From the NCBI RefSeq assembly GCF_000331225.1, contig NZ_ANFY01000007.1:434001-498000 (forward strand): 64,000 nucleotides of DNA, given 5' to 3'. A program made the position numbers and the translations under genes. The stretch comes from Sandarakinorhabdus sp. AAP62. Lineage in GTDB: Bacteria; Pseudomonadota; Alphaproteobacteria; Sphingomonadales; Sphingomonadaceae. The notes beneath the pieces were generated by a model. The model saw nothing but the letters and a program-made list of their open reading frames with translations. It was not told the DNA's origin and did no database searches. Shown here one piece after another: positions 17,851 through 25,886 of this stretch. The stretch's first letter is position 1. Every line of letters starts with the position of its first letter.

Positions 17851-20649
17851 TCAAGGACGGCGGGTCGGCTTCAGACCATCGTCCTGTTCCGGAATTGCTT
17901 CCGGCCTCACGTCTGGTTCGGGACGGCGCTGCGATTCACCGGTGGTACCGCCAAGCGCCTTCCAGTTGAGCATGGCATTGAAGATCATCCGATATTCGCC
18001 AAGCGTCTGCCAGCGCCAGATCGGCGCCGTGGCAAACATCAGCACCCGGCCCTGGCCGCGCGTCACGTTGATGATCGCTGGCCGGTTGCGCACCTCGTCG
18101 GCCCCCTTCATGAAGCCGCTGATGACCGAAGTCTGCCCGCCGGGGAATTCCATCAGCACCTGCTGGCGATCGACAGGGCGCACCTGGAACAACAGACTGC
18201 TTGCCCAGCGCACCGGCATGGTTTCATCGGTATAGCCATAGAAGATCGGGCTGGCGGGCTGCAGTAGCTTGGCCTTCACGATCGGTCCGGGTGCATAAAA
18301 GCCGCCGCCCGGGCTGCTGACACCGATGTTGTCGACCAGACCGAACGAAGCCGGCACGGCGCTGGCATTGCCGGTGGTGATGAGCGTGCCGCCTTCCTCC
18401 ACAAACTTGCGCAGTTCGGCGAGCCCCTCCAGGCCCATGCCGCCGCGGATGTCGTCGGACCGGCCATAGGCCCCAAGCGTCGTGAACCGCGCATCCGGCC
18501 GGTACGGCAACGGCTTGCCCTTCACCGGGATGTCGAAGACGATGTCGTTGGGCGACCGGCCCTGGTGCGGCAGCACGATGACATCGTATCTGGCGCGCAG
18601 ACCACCCTTCCGAACTTGCTCCTTGTAGATGAGCTCATAAGGCGTCTCGAACTGGTCGAAGGCATAGCGCACCCAGCCGACCTTCTCCGTGGCACCCCAG
18701 GTGCTGTAGACCGCCGTGCGCGGGATGGGGATTGCATGGGTGGCAACATCCATACGCGCCGGCGCGGCGATCGCCGTCAGCCCAAGCTGCTGCACCGCGG
18801 CACGCAACGCATCCCCGGCATTCGCAGGCACGACATAGGACCCGGCAGGCACGTTGATATCGCCGATCTTGAAGGCTTTCTCCACGACCTGGATGCTTAT
18901 GTTCTTCAGGCGATAGCGCAGCACCGCCAGATTGACCGAACCGTTGTCGAGTACGACATGGCCACCGGGACCGGCCGGACCGATGCTGCCCGTCAGCTCC
19001 ATCCTGTCCACCCGCGTCGTCGGTACGCCGAGCACTGCCTTGTCAGCTATCTCGACCACCTTGGTGCCGGTCATCAACCCCATCGTCCATGCCGCATCGT
19101 CATAGGTGGTCAGGTTTTCGTTGGGAAAGTTATCCTGCACCTTCAGCAGCGTCTTCGCGAGCCGGCCATAGGGCTGGTCGAGCTTTACCACGAGCGAACC
19201 GGCAGGGTATTCGCCTTCCTTGACCTTTACGGCGCCGCTGGCGCGACCAATCTCGATCCCCTGCATTAGTAACTGGTCGACAACGAACTTGACCCGGTTC
19301 TGGTCGGCCTGCCCACCAGGAATGACATAGGCAAAGGGAGCACGCGTCGCGCCCGCCTTCACGCCATTGGCATTCTTCTGATAGTAATTTTCCAGAATGA
19401 TGGCTGGGAAATTGGAAGCCAGCTGCAGCGCGGTGAGCACGCCGGTCTGCATATAATTGGTGTTGTTGCGCATCGACCACATGACGTTGCGATAGGCCGG
19501 GTTGGGCCGGAACCAGTCGCGCTGCAACTGATTGCCACCGCGGGCGCTGCCCTGATCGACACCGTTGTCGACATGGCGAAGCATCGTGGTGGCGCCGCCG
19601 TTGCCGAACGTCTCGTACATTCGCAGCATGCCGTTGTGGTTCGACGCCATGAAGCCGACATAGCCCGGCGACCAGGCATCGACGAAGCCATGCGTCCAGA
19701 CGCCGGGCATGCCATATTTGGTCAGCTGCGACATCTCAAAATTCGAATAGAAGGGCAATTCGCCGTACAGGATCGGATCGAGATCGGGATTTTGCGGGGC
19801 CTGCCCCGAATAGGTGTAGAGGAACGGCACCGATTCATGCAGTTCGTGCATCACGGGCGGGTGCCATTCCAGGTAATATTTCAGCAGCTGGCGGGCGCTA
19901 GGGTCCGAGAAATTGATATCACGATTATTATCGTGATAGATATACTTGCCCCAGTAGGGCGGCCCAGCCGGCCTGTCGAGGTCGTTGGTTTCATCGACCA
20001 GGCTCTGGTGATACCAGTCGACATAGCGATCACGGCCGTCGGCCTCCAAAACCGGGCTGATCGCGACGATCAGATTGTCGCGGATTTTCTGGATCAGCGG
20101 CGAATCCTCGGTCAGCAGCCGATACGCAAGCTCCATGATCATCTCGGGCGGCCCGGTTTCGGCGCTGTGAAGGCCGGCGGTCAGATGATAGATTGGCTTT
20201 GTGTCTGCGATGATCCGCCTGGCCGCCTCGGCATCGGTACGGCGCGGGTCCGACAGCAGGGCAAGATTGGCCTTGTAGGTTTCAAGCCTGGCCATGTTGG
20301 CGACGCTCGACATCATCACCACGATGTTCGGCCGGCCCTCGTTCGACGTGCCGAGATCAAGGATGCGCACCCGATCCGGTGCAGCGGCGGCCAACTTGCG
20401 GAAATAATCGACAATCTGCCCATGGTTGTGCAGCTTGTTCGGCACGCCGATATGGTCGCCGAGCACCTGCTTGGGCGAAGGTATGTTTGGCGAGGTCGGC
20501 AGATGGTCGACAAGCGGGCTGGAGAACTCCGGCCGGGTCGTCCATTCCTTCACCGCCTTCGCAAAGTCTGGATCCATGGTCTGAGCGCCGGCCGGCGCAA
20601 CAAGTGCGAGCCCGCTGACCGCGGCGAGCATCAGTGAGCGTGCTGGCAT
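17851..20649 (-). CDS. M14 family zinc carboxypeptidase, exported
   Basis: A protein of about 932 residues with a signal peptide (LMLAAVSGLALVAPAGAQ). The M14 domain occupies roughly residues 55-400: the first zinc pair is His-x-x-Glu in LHSAETG (near 163) and the third ligand is His in MHELHES (near 268). The long C-terminal half, including a glutamine-amidotransferase-like region near GGTLITTGNASA, is typical of large sphingomonad M14 proteins. Start 20649 has GGAG 8 bases upstream and gives a clean signal peptide; a GTG at 20682 is less likely. It lies 29 bases after the serine hydrolase gene on the same strand. Confidence 0.88.
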   Translation of the reverse strand: MPARSLMLAAVSGLALVAPAGAQTMDPDFAKAVKEWTTRPEFSSPLVDHLPTSPNIPSPKQVLGDHIGVPNKLHNHGQIVDYFRKLAAAAPDRVRILDLGTSNEGRPNIVVMMSSVANMARLETYKANLALLSDPRRTDAEAARRIIADTKPIYHLTAGLHSAETGPPEMIMELAYRLLTEDSPLIQKIRDNLIVAISPVLEADGRDRYVDWYHQSLVDETNDLDRPAGPPYWGKYIYHDNNRDINFSDPSARQLLKYYLEWHPPVMHELHESVPFLYTYSGQAPQNPDLDPILYGELPFYSNFEMSQLTKYGMPGVWTHGFVDAWSPGYVGFMASNHNGMLRMYETFGNGGATTMLRHVDNGVDQGSARGGNQLQRDWFRPNPAYRNVMWSMRNNTNYMQTGVLTALQLASNFPAIILENYYQKNANGVKAGATRAPFAYVIPGGQADQNRVKFVVDQLLMQGIEIGRASGAVKVKEGEYPAGSLVVKLDQPYGRLAKTLLKVQDNFPNENLTTYDDAAWTMGLMTGTKVVEIADKAVLGVPTTRVDRMELTGSIGPAGPGGHVVLDNGSVNLAVLRYRLKNISIQVVEKAFKIGDINVPAGSYVVPANAGDALRAAVQQLGLTAIAAPARMDVATHAIPIPRTAVYSTWGATEKVGWVRYAFDQFETPYELIYKEQVRKGGLRARYDVIVLPHQGRSPNDIVFDIPVKGKPLPYRPDARFTTLGAYGRSDDIRGGMGLEGLAELRKFVEEGGTLITTGNASAVPASFGLVDNIGVSSPGGGFYAPGPIVKAKLLQPASPIFYGYTDETMPVRWASSLLFQVRPVDRQQVLMEFPGGQTSVISGFMKGADEVRNRPAIINVTRGQGRVLMFATAPIWRWQTLGEYRMIFNAMLNWKALGGTTGESQRRPEPDVRPEAIPEQDDGLKPTRRP

Positions 20650-20678
20650 TGTGTGGCTCCGGATTGCTGTGCGGAAAT

Positions 20679-21857
20679 TCACCTGAGCACCGGTTTGTCG
20701 AGCATGTCCCAGCCATAGGCTGCCGCGACCCGTTCGACGATTTCAATTGCGACGGCACTGCCTTGGTCACCATTGGTCATGATAACGACACCATAGCCTT
20801 TCGCGACATGGGCAATCGCCTGACTTCTGAAGCCCCAGGTGGCACCATTGTGGCCAAAATACCAACCTTGGCCCTTCTGGCTTATGCTAAAGCCGACAGC
20901 ATAAGGGCCAACTCCGACCGGCGTGACCATGTTCTGCATCGTGGCGCGGTCGAGAACTGCAGTTGAACGGCCTGCCAGCGTCTTCTGAACTTCGATCATG
21001 AACAGGGCGTAGTCGGCAGCCGTCGTCCACAATCCCGCCGCGGCCTGTTCAGGGTAAACGTGCCACCGCGCCCCGAGGCTCTTTCCATCTGCGCCGTGGG
21101 CGCGCGCTGTCTTGTGCTGCAAGGCCTCTGGCAAAGGCTGCTCGAAACTTGAGTGGCGCATCCCGATCGGCGCCAGAACCCAGTCGTCCATGATTTTCGC
21201 AAAGGGCAGTCCGACGGCGTCCGTCAGCGCGAGTTGCTCGATCTGGACCGCGCCACCCGAGTAATGCGAGGCCGTCAACGGCGGCCGAACCAGCCTCACG
21301 GGACCGCGCACTGACGGCTCCCTGCCATCAAGGATCTGTTGCTGGGTTGGTAGTGCCGCGCCGGGCAGGTAACCAGGAAAGCCGAAACCGTCGCCTGTCC
21401 CGGAGCTATGACTCGTCAGCATTCGAGGGGTCACCGGCAGTCCGCCGCCGAACGCCCCCAGCGGCAGCTTCCAGCTCTTGAGAACAGTATTGATGTCTTG
21501 ATCGAGACCAAATTTGCCGAGTTGCACCGCCTTGAGCGAGGCCATCGCCGCCACCGGTTTGCTCATCGATCCTGCCTGGAACAACGTGTCTTCATTGATA
21601 GTGGCGCCGGTCTCGACGTCAGCAACGCCATAAGATTTGGTCCAGTGAATCTTGAAATCCTGAATGACGGTAACGCTGATACCAGGAACCTTGAAGCGCT
21701 CAATCAGCTGCTGGATCGTGAATGCGTCGGTGCCCTGGCGGTTGGGCGATTGGGGTCCTTCCACGCGCGCTATTTGATCGCTGATTGCGTCAGCACTGGC
21801 TGGCACACCGTGGGCCAAAATCACGGCAAGAACAAAGCACGTTGATGTTCGGATCAT
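20679..21857 (-). CDS. Serine hydrolase, class C beta-lactamase / D,D-peptidase fold
   Basis: A 392-residue exported protein (signal peptide MIRTSTCFVLAVILAHGVPASA). The nucleophile motif SMSK lies near residue 95, a Tyr motif in HYSGGA near 200, and a third-box-like HNGATWGF near 345. These fit the beta-lactamase-related serine hydrolases (esterase, D-aminopeptidase or penicillin-binding type) rather than a true resistance enzyme. It is the upstream gene of the M14 carboxypeptidase, which supports a role in peptide or D-amino-acid peptide turnover. Confidence 0.85.
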   Translation of the reverse strand: MIRTSTCFVLAVILAHGVPASADAISDQIARVEGPQSPNRQGTDAFTIQQLIERFKVPGISVTVIQDFKIHWTKSYGVADVETGATINEDTLFQAGSMSKPVAAMASLKAVQLGKFGLDQDINTVLKSWKLPLGAFGGGLPVTPRMLTSHSSGTGDGFGFPGYLPGAALPTQQQILDGREPSVRGPVRLVRPPLTASHYSGGAVQIEQLALTDAVGLPFAKIMDDWVLAPIGMRHSSFEQPLPEALQHKTARAHGADGKSLGARWHVYPEQAAAGLWTTAADYALFMIEVQKTLAGRSTAVLDRATMQNMVTPVGVGPYAVGFSISQKGQGWYFGHNGATWGFRSQAIAHVAKGYGVVIMTNGDQGSAVAIEIVERVAAAYGWDMLDKPVLR

Positions 21858-22358
21858 TGCTTACCCCCCCGGGTGTAGCCGCCAACGGTAGTTGCAAACC
21901 TCTGAGATGTCTAATGGTCGCCCAGAGGCTCACTTATCCCTTCGCTTTATCGGGTCCCTTGGGTTGCCTCCCCAACAAGTGAATGGCTGGTTTTGTCAGG
22001 AGCAGACGTGCGGGCCGACATCGCGGAACGGCTTGAAGTGGGTCGACAGCGGCCGTGATGACAACGGCTAAGACAGCGGCAGCTATCCTCAAATTTCATT
22101 CCGAAAGCGGTCAGTCGGCTGACGGCCCAATTGTCGCTGTCTAATCGGCCCGCGAGTTCGCTGCTATGACATAGAAAACTCAAGTGATTGCGACTGAATA
22201 ATTTCTTTCTCTCAACAGTTGCAAAGAGATAGGAGCCGTAGCTGAATGGCGCCTGCCTTCCCATGGGAGCGAGAGCGTGATGCGGTGGAACTGTTGTCAG
22301 ATGGCAACGTCGTAAAGAATGTATTGTCGGAACAAGGTGAACTGGCTTACCTTGTGGC
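21858..22358. other. Intergenic region at the left side of the mobile-like segment
   Basis: No convincing gene or tRNA. It contains repeat copy B (22039-22118). The boundary between chromosomal genes and the integrase-bearing segment probably lies here, but I see no clear attachment site. Confidence 0.35.
22039..22118 (+). repeat. Dispersed intergenic repeat, copy B
   Basis: Same blocks and spacing as copy A (15271-15350): TGGGTCGACAGC, 28 bases, GCAGCTATCC, then a tail about half identical ending in GTCGG. Direct orientation. The two copies flank the three-gene peptidase block. Confidence 0.45.
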
Positions 22359-23300
22359 ATGGTCGAGCAGTGGGTTTCAGCTCAGAGAGCATATGAATTG
22401 TTCTCGAATCCCCCTGTTTTGTACAGCCGCCTTAGCGCTTCCTTGATTGCTGCCCGTGCCCGGCTGTTTCAGTCAGATACGGAAGTTGTGCATGATTGCG
22501 AGGTGCCCAATTGGTTCTGGTTGCCTGAAGGGCATGTGGCCCTACAGGCTGATTGGACTACAGGTGACTTTTCCAAATGGATCGAGCCAGGGGTTCAATG
22601 CCAAGCGTTCGGTGTTGAGTTTGGCTTGAACGGATTGCTTGAAATGTTGCCTGCAGAACGACGTGCAGGCGTCATTCGTGAGTTTTCGGTCGCAGGTAAC
22701 CCTGATTGGATCAGCGCGAAGGACGCGCGCCTTTTGGCGTACACCGATTTGCGATTTCAGCCGGCAGTAGCGGGAGACGCTCTGATTGAGCTTGGTCGCC
22801 AAGGCCTCATAACGGCGCGGGCTGTCTTGGCCGAAGGGCAGACGGAACAGCTGCCTGCCGGCGGTGCGAAGTGGGATAAACGCGAATGGGATATCCCGAC
22901 TTGGTTCTGGACCAACTTCACCGGGCATGGGACGAGCCGTCAGGACTGGGAACTTGGAAAGTTTGCAGGTAAGGGCTTCGCGCAGCAGCGGCCCCAAAAG
23001 ATCACGCTATCGGGGGTCTACTTCCTGCGGAGTTCACTTCTGCCGATTCCCGCGCTCGAAGCTATGACCTTAACGGGAGCCGAGGACAAAGGTACCCGGG
23101 GCCGTAAACCGTCTTATGATTGGGAAGCCTTGGTGAATGCTATCTGGGGCGCAATCTACCGTGGCGACTTCGACCCGGGCAGCCAGGCTGAGATCGAGCG
23201 TGAGATGCAGCGGCGCTTGACCAAGGGTGAAAAAGAGCCGGCTGAAAGCACCGTTCGCCCACACGCTAGCCGTGTCTGGAACGAATTTTTGAAGGACTGA
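22359..23300 (+). CDS. Unknown protein with a duplicated WFW motif
   Basis: A 313-residue protein I do not recognise by function. It contains two related segments: EVPNWFWLPEGH...ADWTTGDF (about residues 48-70) and DIPTWFWTNFTGHG...DWELGKF (about 183-207), suggesting an internal duplication of a small domain. The C-terminal region (GRKPSYDWEALVNAIWGAIY, then a helical acidic/basic stretch) resembles small DNA-associated proteins. It lies just upstream of two HTH genes and an integrase, so it is probably cargo or an accessory protein of that element. Start ATG 22359 has no strong ribosome site. Confidence 0.65.
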   Translation: MVEQWVSAQRAYELFSNPPVLYSRLSASLIAARARLFQSDTEVVHDCEVPNWFWLPEGHVALQADWTTGDFSKWIEPGVQCQAFGVEFGLNGLLEMLPAERRAGVIREFSVAGNPDWISAKDARLLAYTDLRFQPAVAGDALIELGRQGLITARAVLAEGQTEQLPAGGAKWDKREWDIPTWFWTNFTGHGTSRQDWELGKFAGKGFAQQRPQKITLSGVYFLRSSLLPIPALEAMTLTGAEDKGTRGRKPSYDWEALVNAIWGAIYRGDFDPGSQAEIEREMQRRLTKGEKEPAESTVRPHASRVWNEFLKD

Positions 23301-23418
23301 AATTCGCCCCAGTTGAATTGCCGGCCTATTTTCGGCCTTTTCGTCCGACACGCAGACCGGATTCGCTGATGCTTCTCCGCGCTCGCTGGTGCTCACCAGC
23401 CGCACAGGAGAAGCCGAA

Positions 23419-23586
23419 ATGGAACGCCTCGCCTATTCCATCAATGATACTGCCAAGGCGCTGAGCCTTGGCCGCACGTCCATCTATGCCATGATCGCCG
23501 ATGGCCGGCTGGAGGCCTTCAAGCTGGGTCGCCGGACCCTGATCAAGGCTGAGTCCATCCGCCGTATCGTCGAGGGCAAGGCGTAA
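23419..23586 (+). CDS. Excisionase-type helix-turn-helix protein
   Basis: A 55-residue protein with the MerR/excisionase-like HTH_17 pattern: AYSINDTAKALSLGRTSIYAMI, then DGRLEAFKLGRRTLI and a short helix. Such proteins act as recombination directionality factors or small regulators beside integrases. ATG 23419 has AGGAGAAG 9 bases upstream; a GTG at 23389 is disfavoured. It sits immediately before another small DNA-binding gene and two genes before the integrase. Confidence 0.8.
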   Translation: MERLAYSINDTAKALSLGRTSIYAMIADGRLEAFKLGRRTLIKAESIRRIVEGKA

Positions 23587-23591
23587 TACCG

Positions 23592-24011
23592 ATGCCGCGC
23601 CGCCGCGCCTCTGCCTGTGGGGTGAAAATCCATCGCAGCTATATCATTGCCGAACTGGCGACATGCTGCGGGGTGCATCGCAACACGGTGCGCCACTGGA
23701 TGAAGCTTGGCCTCGAGCCGCTGGATGATAGCCGCCCCCTCTTATTCCACGGTGCCACCGTGAAGGCATTTCTGGGCAAGCAGCGCGCCAGCCGCAAACG
23801 TCCGAGCCCGCATGGCATGTTCTACTGCCTGCGGTGCCGCGAGCCGCGCAAGCCGGCGCTGGGCATGGTCGATTTCGTGCCGATCACCGAACTCAGCGGC
23901 AACCTGCGCGCGCTGTGCGAGGTGTGCGAGACGGTGATCTACCGCCGCGCTCGCCAGACCGATCTGCCTCGCATCATGCCCGATTGCACCATCCAGATTG
24001 TGGAGGAGTAG
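23592..24011 (+). CDS. Helix-turn-helix protein with C-terminal zinc-ribbon-like cysteines
   Basis: A 139-residue protein. The N-terminal HTH (YIIAELATCCGVHRNTVRHWMKLGL, residues about 16-41) is MerR-like. The C-terminal part carries two CxxC pairs (CLRCRE near 76 and CEVCE near 110) that can bind zinc. I know no function; the arrangement excisionase-like HTH, HTH-zinc ribbon and integrase suggests control of element excision or of the downstream genes. It starts 6 bases after the preceding stop. Confidence 0.72.
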   Translation: MPRRRASACGVKIHRSYIIAELATCCGVHRNTVRHWMKLGLEPLDDSRPLLFHGATVKAFLGKQRASRKRPSPHGMFYCLRCREPRKPALGMVDFVPITELSGNLRALCEVCETVIYRRARQTDLPRIMPDCTIQIVEE

Positions 24012-24073
24012 CCACACTTAAGTGGGCGTCCTCCTCCCTCCCTGCATTGTGATACGGAAAGGCAAACCAGATC

Positions 24074-25165
24074 ATGGCTAAGCACAACGCCGCGAACGAG
24101 CGGATCAAGCGCGAATATCTGCATTATCTGAAGGAGGCCAAGGGCCGCGATGAGGCAACGCTCGACGGGGTGGCCAAGTCGCTTGCCCGCTTTGAGGAGT
24201 CGACTGGCTGGAAGGCCTTCAAGCGCTTTCACCGCGAGCAGGCGGTGGCCTTCAAGAAGCGGTTGGCCGATGCCCTCAGCGTCCGCACCGGCGAACGGCT
24301 GGCCAAGGCGACGGTGCAATCGACCATGCGCGACTTGAAGGCCTTCTTCTTCTGGCTGGCGCACCAGCCTGGCTACAAATCGGTTATCACCTATGGCGAT
24401 GCCGACTACTTCAACCTCTCGGAGCGGGACGCTGCCATCGCCCGCGGCAGGCGTGAAAAGGCGGTTCCGTCACTGGAGCAGGTGCATCATGTCCTTGCCA
24501 CCATGCCCGCCAACACGGTCTTGGAGCGGCGGGATCGCGCATTGATCGCTTTCACCGCGCTCACCGCCGCGCGCGTTGGCGCGCTGGCGACGTTCCAGCT
24601 GCAGCATGTCAATGTTGTCGAAGGGTATGTGGAGCAGGATGCCCGCGTGGTTGCCACCAAGTTCGGCAAGACATTCCGCACCTATTTCATGCCGGTGGTC
24701 GGTGACGCGCTTGCCATCTTTGGGGCGTGGATTGCTGAACTGCGTCACGAACATCTTTGGGCGCCGACCGATCCGCTTTTCCCCGCCACGCGCATGGGAC
24801 TCAATGATGCCGGCGTGTTCTCTCCGCTGGGACTGGAGCGTAGGGCCTGGGCCACGACCCAGCCGATCCGCGACGTTTTCCGCCGGGCCTTCACCGCCGC
24901 CGGCCTGCCTTATTTCAACCCGCACAGCTTCCGCGACATGCTGGTGCATCATGCCATGAAGCTGAACCCGGCGCCTGAAGAGATGAAGGCCTGGAGCCAG
25001 AACCTCGGCCATGCCGATGTGCTGACCACGTTCACCAGCTATGGGCAGGTGCCCACCCATCGGCAGGGCGAACTGATCCGTGCGGCAGGCTACGCGCACG
25101 CGAATGAACCGCTTGATGATCCGGACATCCTTGAACTTATCAAGCGCATCAAATCCCGGCGCTGA
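24074..25165 (+). CDS. Tyrosine site-specific integrase
   Basis: A 363-residue integrase with an N-terminal SAM-like core-binding domain (residues about 1-110) and a catalytic domain (about 130-340). Catalytic residues: Arg in LTAARVGAL, Lys in ATKFGKTFR, His and Arg in NPHSFRDM, His in NLGHADV, Tyr in FTSYGQ. It is the complete, apparently intact recombinase of this segment and likely mobilised the restriction-modification-like genes that follow on the same strand. A tRNA-3'-end-like sequence lies at 30148-30169, beyond the last cargo gene. Confidence 0.88.
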   Translation: MAKHNAANERIKREYLHYLKEAKGRDEATLDGVAKSLARFEESTGWKAFKRFHREQAVAFKKRLADALSVRTGERLAKATVQSTMRDLKAFFFWLAHQPGYKSVITYGDADYFNLSERDAAIARGRREKAVPSLEQVHHVLATMPANTVLERRDRALIAFTALTAARVGALATFQLQHVNVVEGYVEQDARVVATKFGKTFRTYFMPVVGDALAIFGAWIAELRHEHLWAPTDPLFPATRMGLNDAGVFSPLGLERRAWATTQPIRDVFRRAFTAAGLPYFNPHSFRDMLVHHAMKLNPAPEEMKAWSQNLGHADVLTTFTSYGQVPTHRQGELIRAAGYAHANEPLDDPDILELIKRIKSRR

Positions 25166-25238
25166 GGCCCGGCTCCCGGCAATCGTCTGTTGGTTCGCAT
25201 GGACCTGCAGGCTGGAGCACGGTAACAAGAGCCAGACT

Positions 25239-25886
25239 ATGAACCTCATCAAATCCAAGCAACGGGTAGCCGACCATGGCGAGGTGTTCACGCCGCCTTG
25301 GCTGGTGGAGAAGATGCTTGATCTGGTGAAGGGTGAAACGGAGCGGATCGATTCCCGTTTTCTTGAACCCGCCTGCGGCAGCGGCAATTTCCTTGTGCCG
25401 ATCCTCCAGCGCAAGCTGGCGGCTGTGGAAGCCAAGTACGGCAAGACCGATTTCGAGAGGCGCCACTACGCGCTCGTTGCGCTCGCCAGCCTCTACGGAA
25501 TTGAGCTGCTGGCAGACAACATTGCGGAATGCCGGGTCAATATGCTCGATGTTTTCGCGCAATATCTCGGCGTGACCGAGGAGGATGACCTCTACCGCAC
25601 AGCCAGCCACTTTCTTTCGACCAATCTCATCCACGGCGATGCGATGACGATGAAAGACGCGGTCGGCGGGCCGATCACCGTTGTCGAGTGGAGTTACATC
25701 GGGAAGGGCAAGTTCAACCGCCGGGACTTTCGCCTTGATGTGCTCACGGGGATGGCCAGCTTGCGCGAGGAACGGTCGCTGTTTGCCGGGCTTGGCCATC
25801 ATGAGATTTTCCAGCCGACTAAGAGCTATCCGCCCATGACGGTGCGCGAACTGGCGGCGCTCGATCGCGAGGAGGTGCAGGGATGA
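25239..25886 (+). CDS. N6-adenine methylase-like subunit with motif I only
   Basis: A 215-residue protein with GEVFTPPWLVEKMLDLV (substrate-side start of Eco57I/type I-like methylases) and an intact AdoMet motif I, FLEPACGSGNFL, at residues 41-52. A GIELLADNIAECRVNMLDVF segment matches motif II-III. No catalytic NPPY motif follows; the protein ends in a region (VVEWSYIGKG...FRLDVLTGMASL) not found in free-standing methylases. It overlaps the next methylase by ATGA. I infer a two-subunit methylase in which this subunit binds AdoMet or regulates. Alternatively it is a non-catalytic accessory subunit. Confidence 0.8.
   Translation: MNLIKSKQRVADHGEVFTPPWLVEKMLDLVKGETERIDSRFLEPACGSGNFLVPILQRKLAAVEAKYGKTDFERRHYALVALASLYGIELLADNIAECRVNMLDVFAQYLGVTEEDDLYRTASHFLSTNLIHGDAMTMKDAVGGPITVVEWSYIGKGKFNRRDFRLDVLTGMASLREERSLFAGLGHHEIFQPTKSYPPMTVRELAALDREEVQG

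Noticed and set aside
20679-21857. Beta-lactamase resistance gene
   Set aside because: SxxK is present, but the second and third box sequences (HYSGG, HNGATWGF) fit the wider serine hydrolase/D,D-peptidase group. Context is peptide degradation, not resistance.
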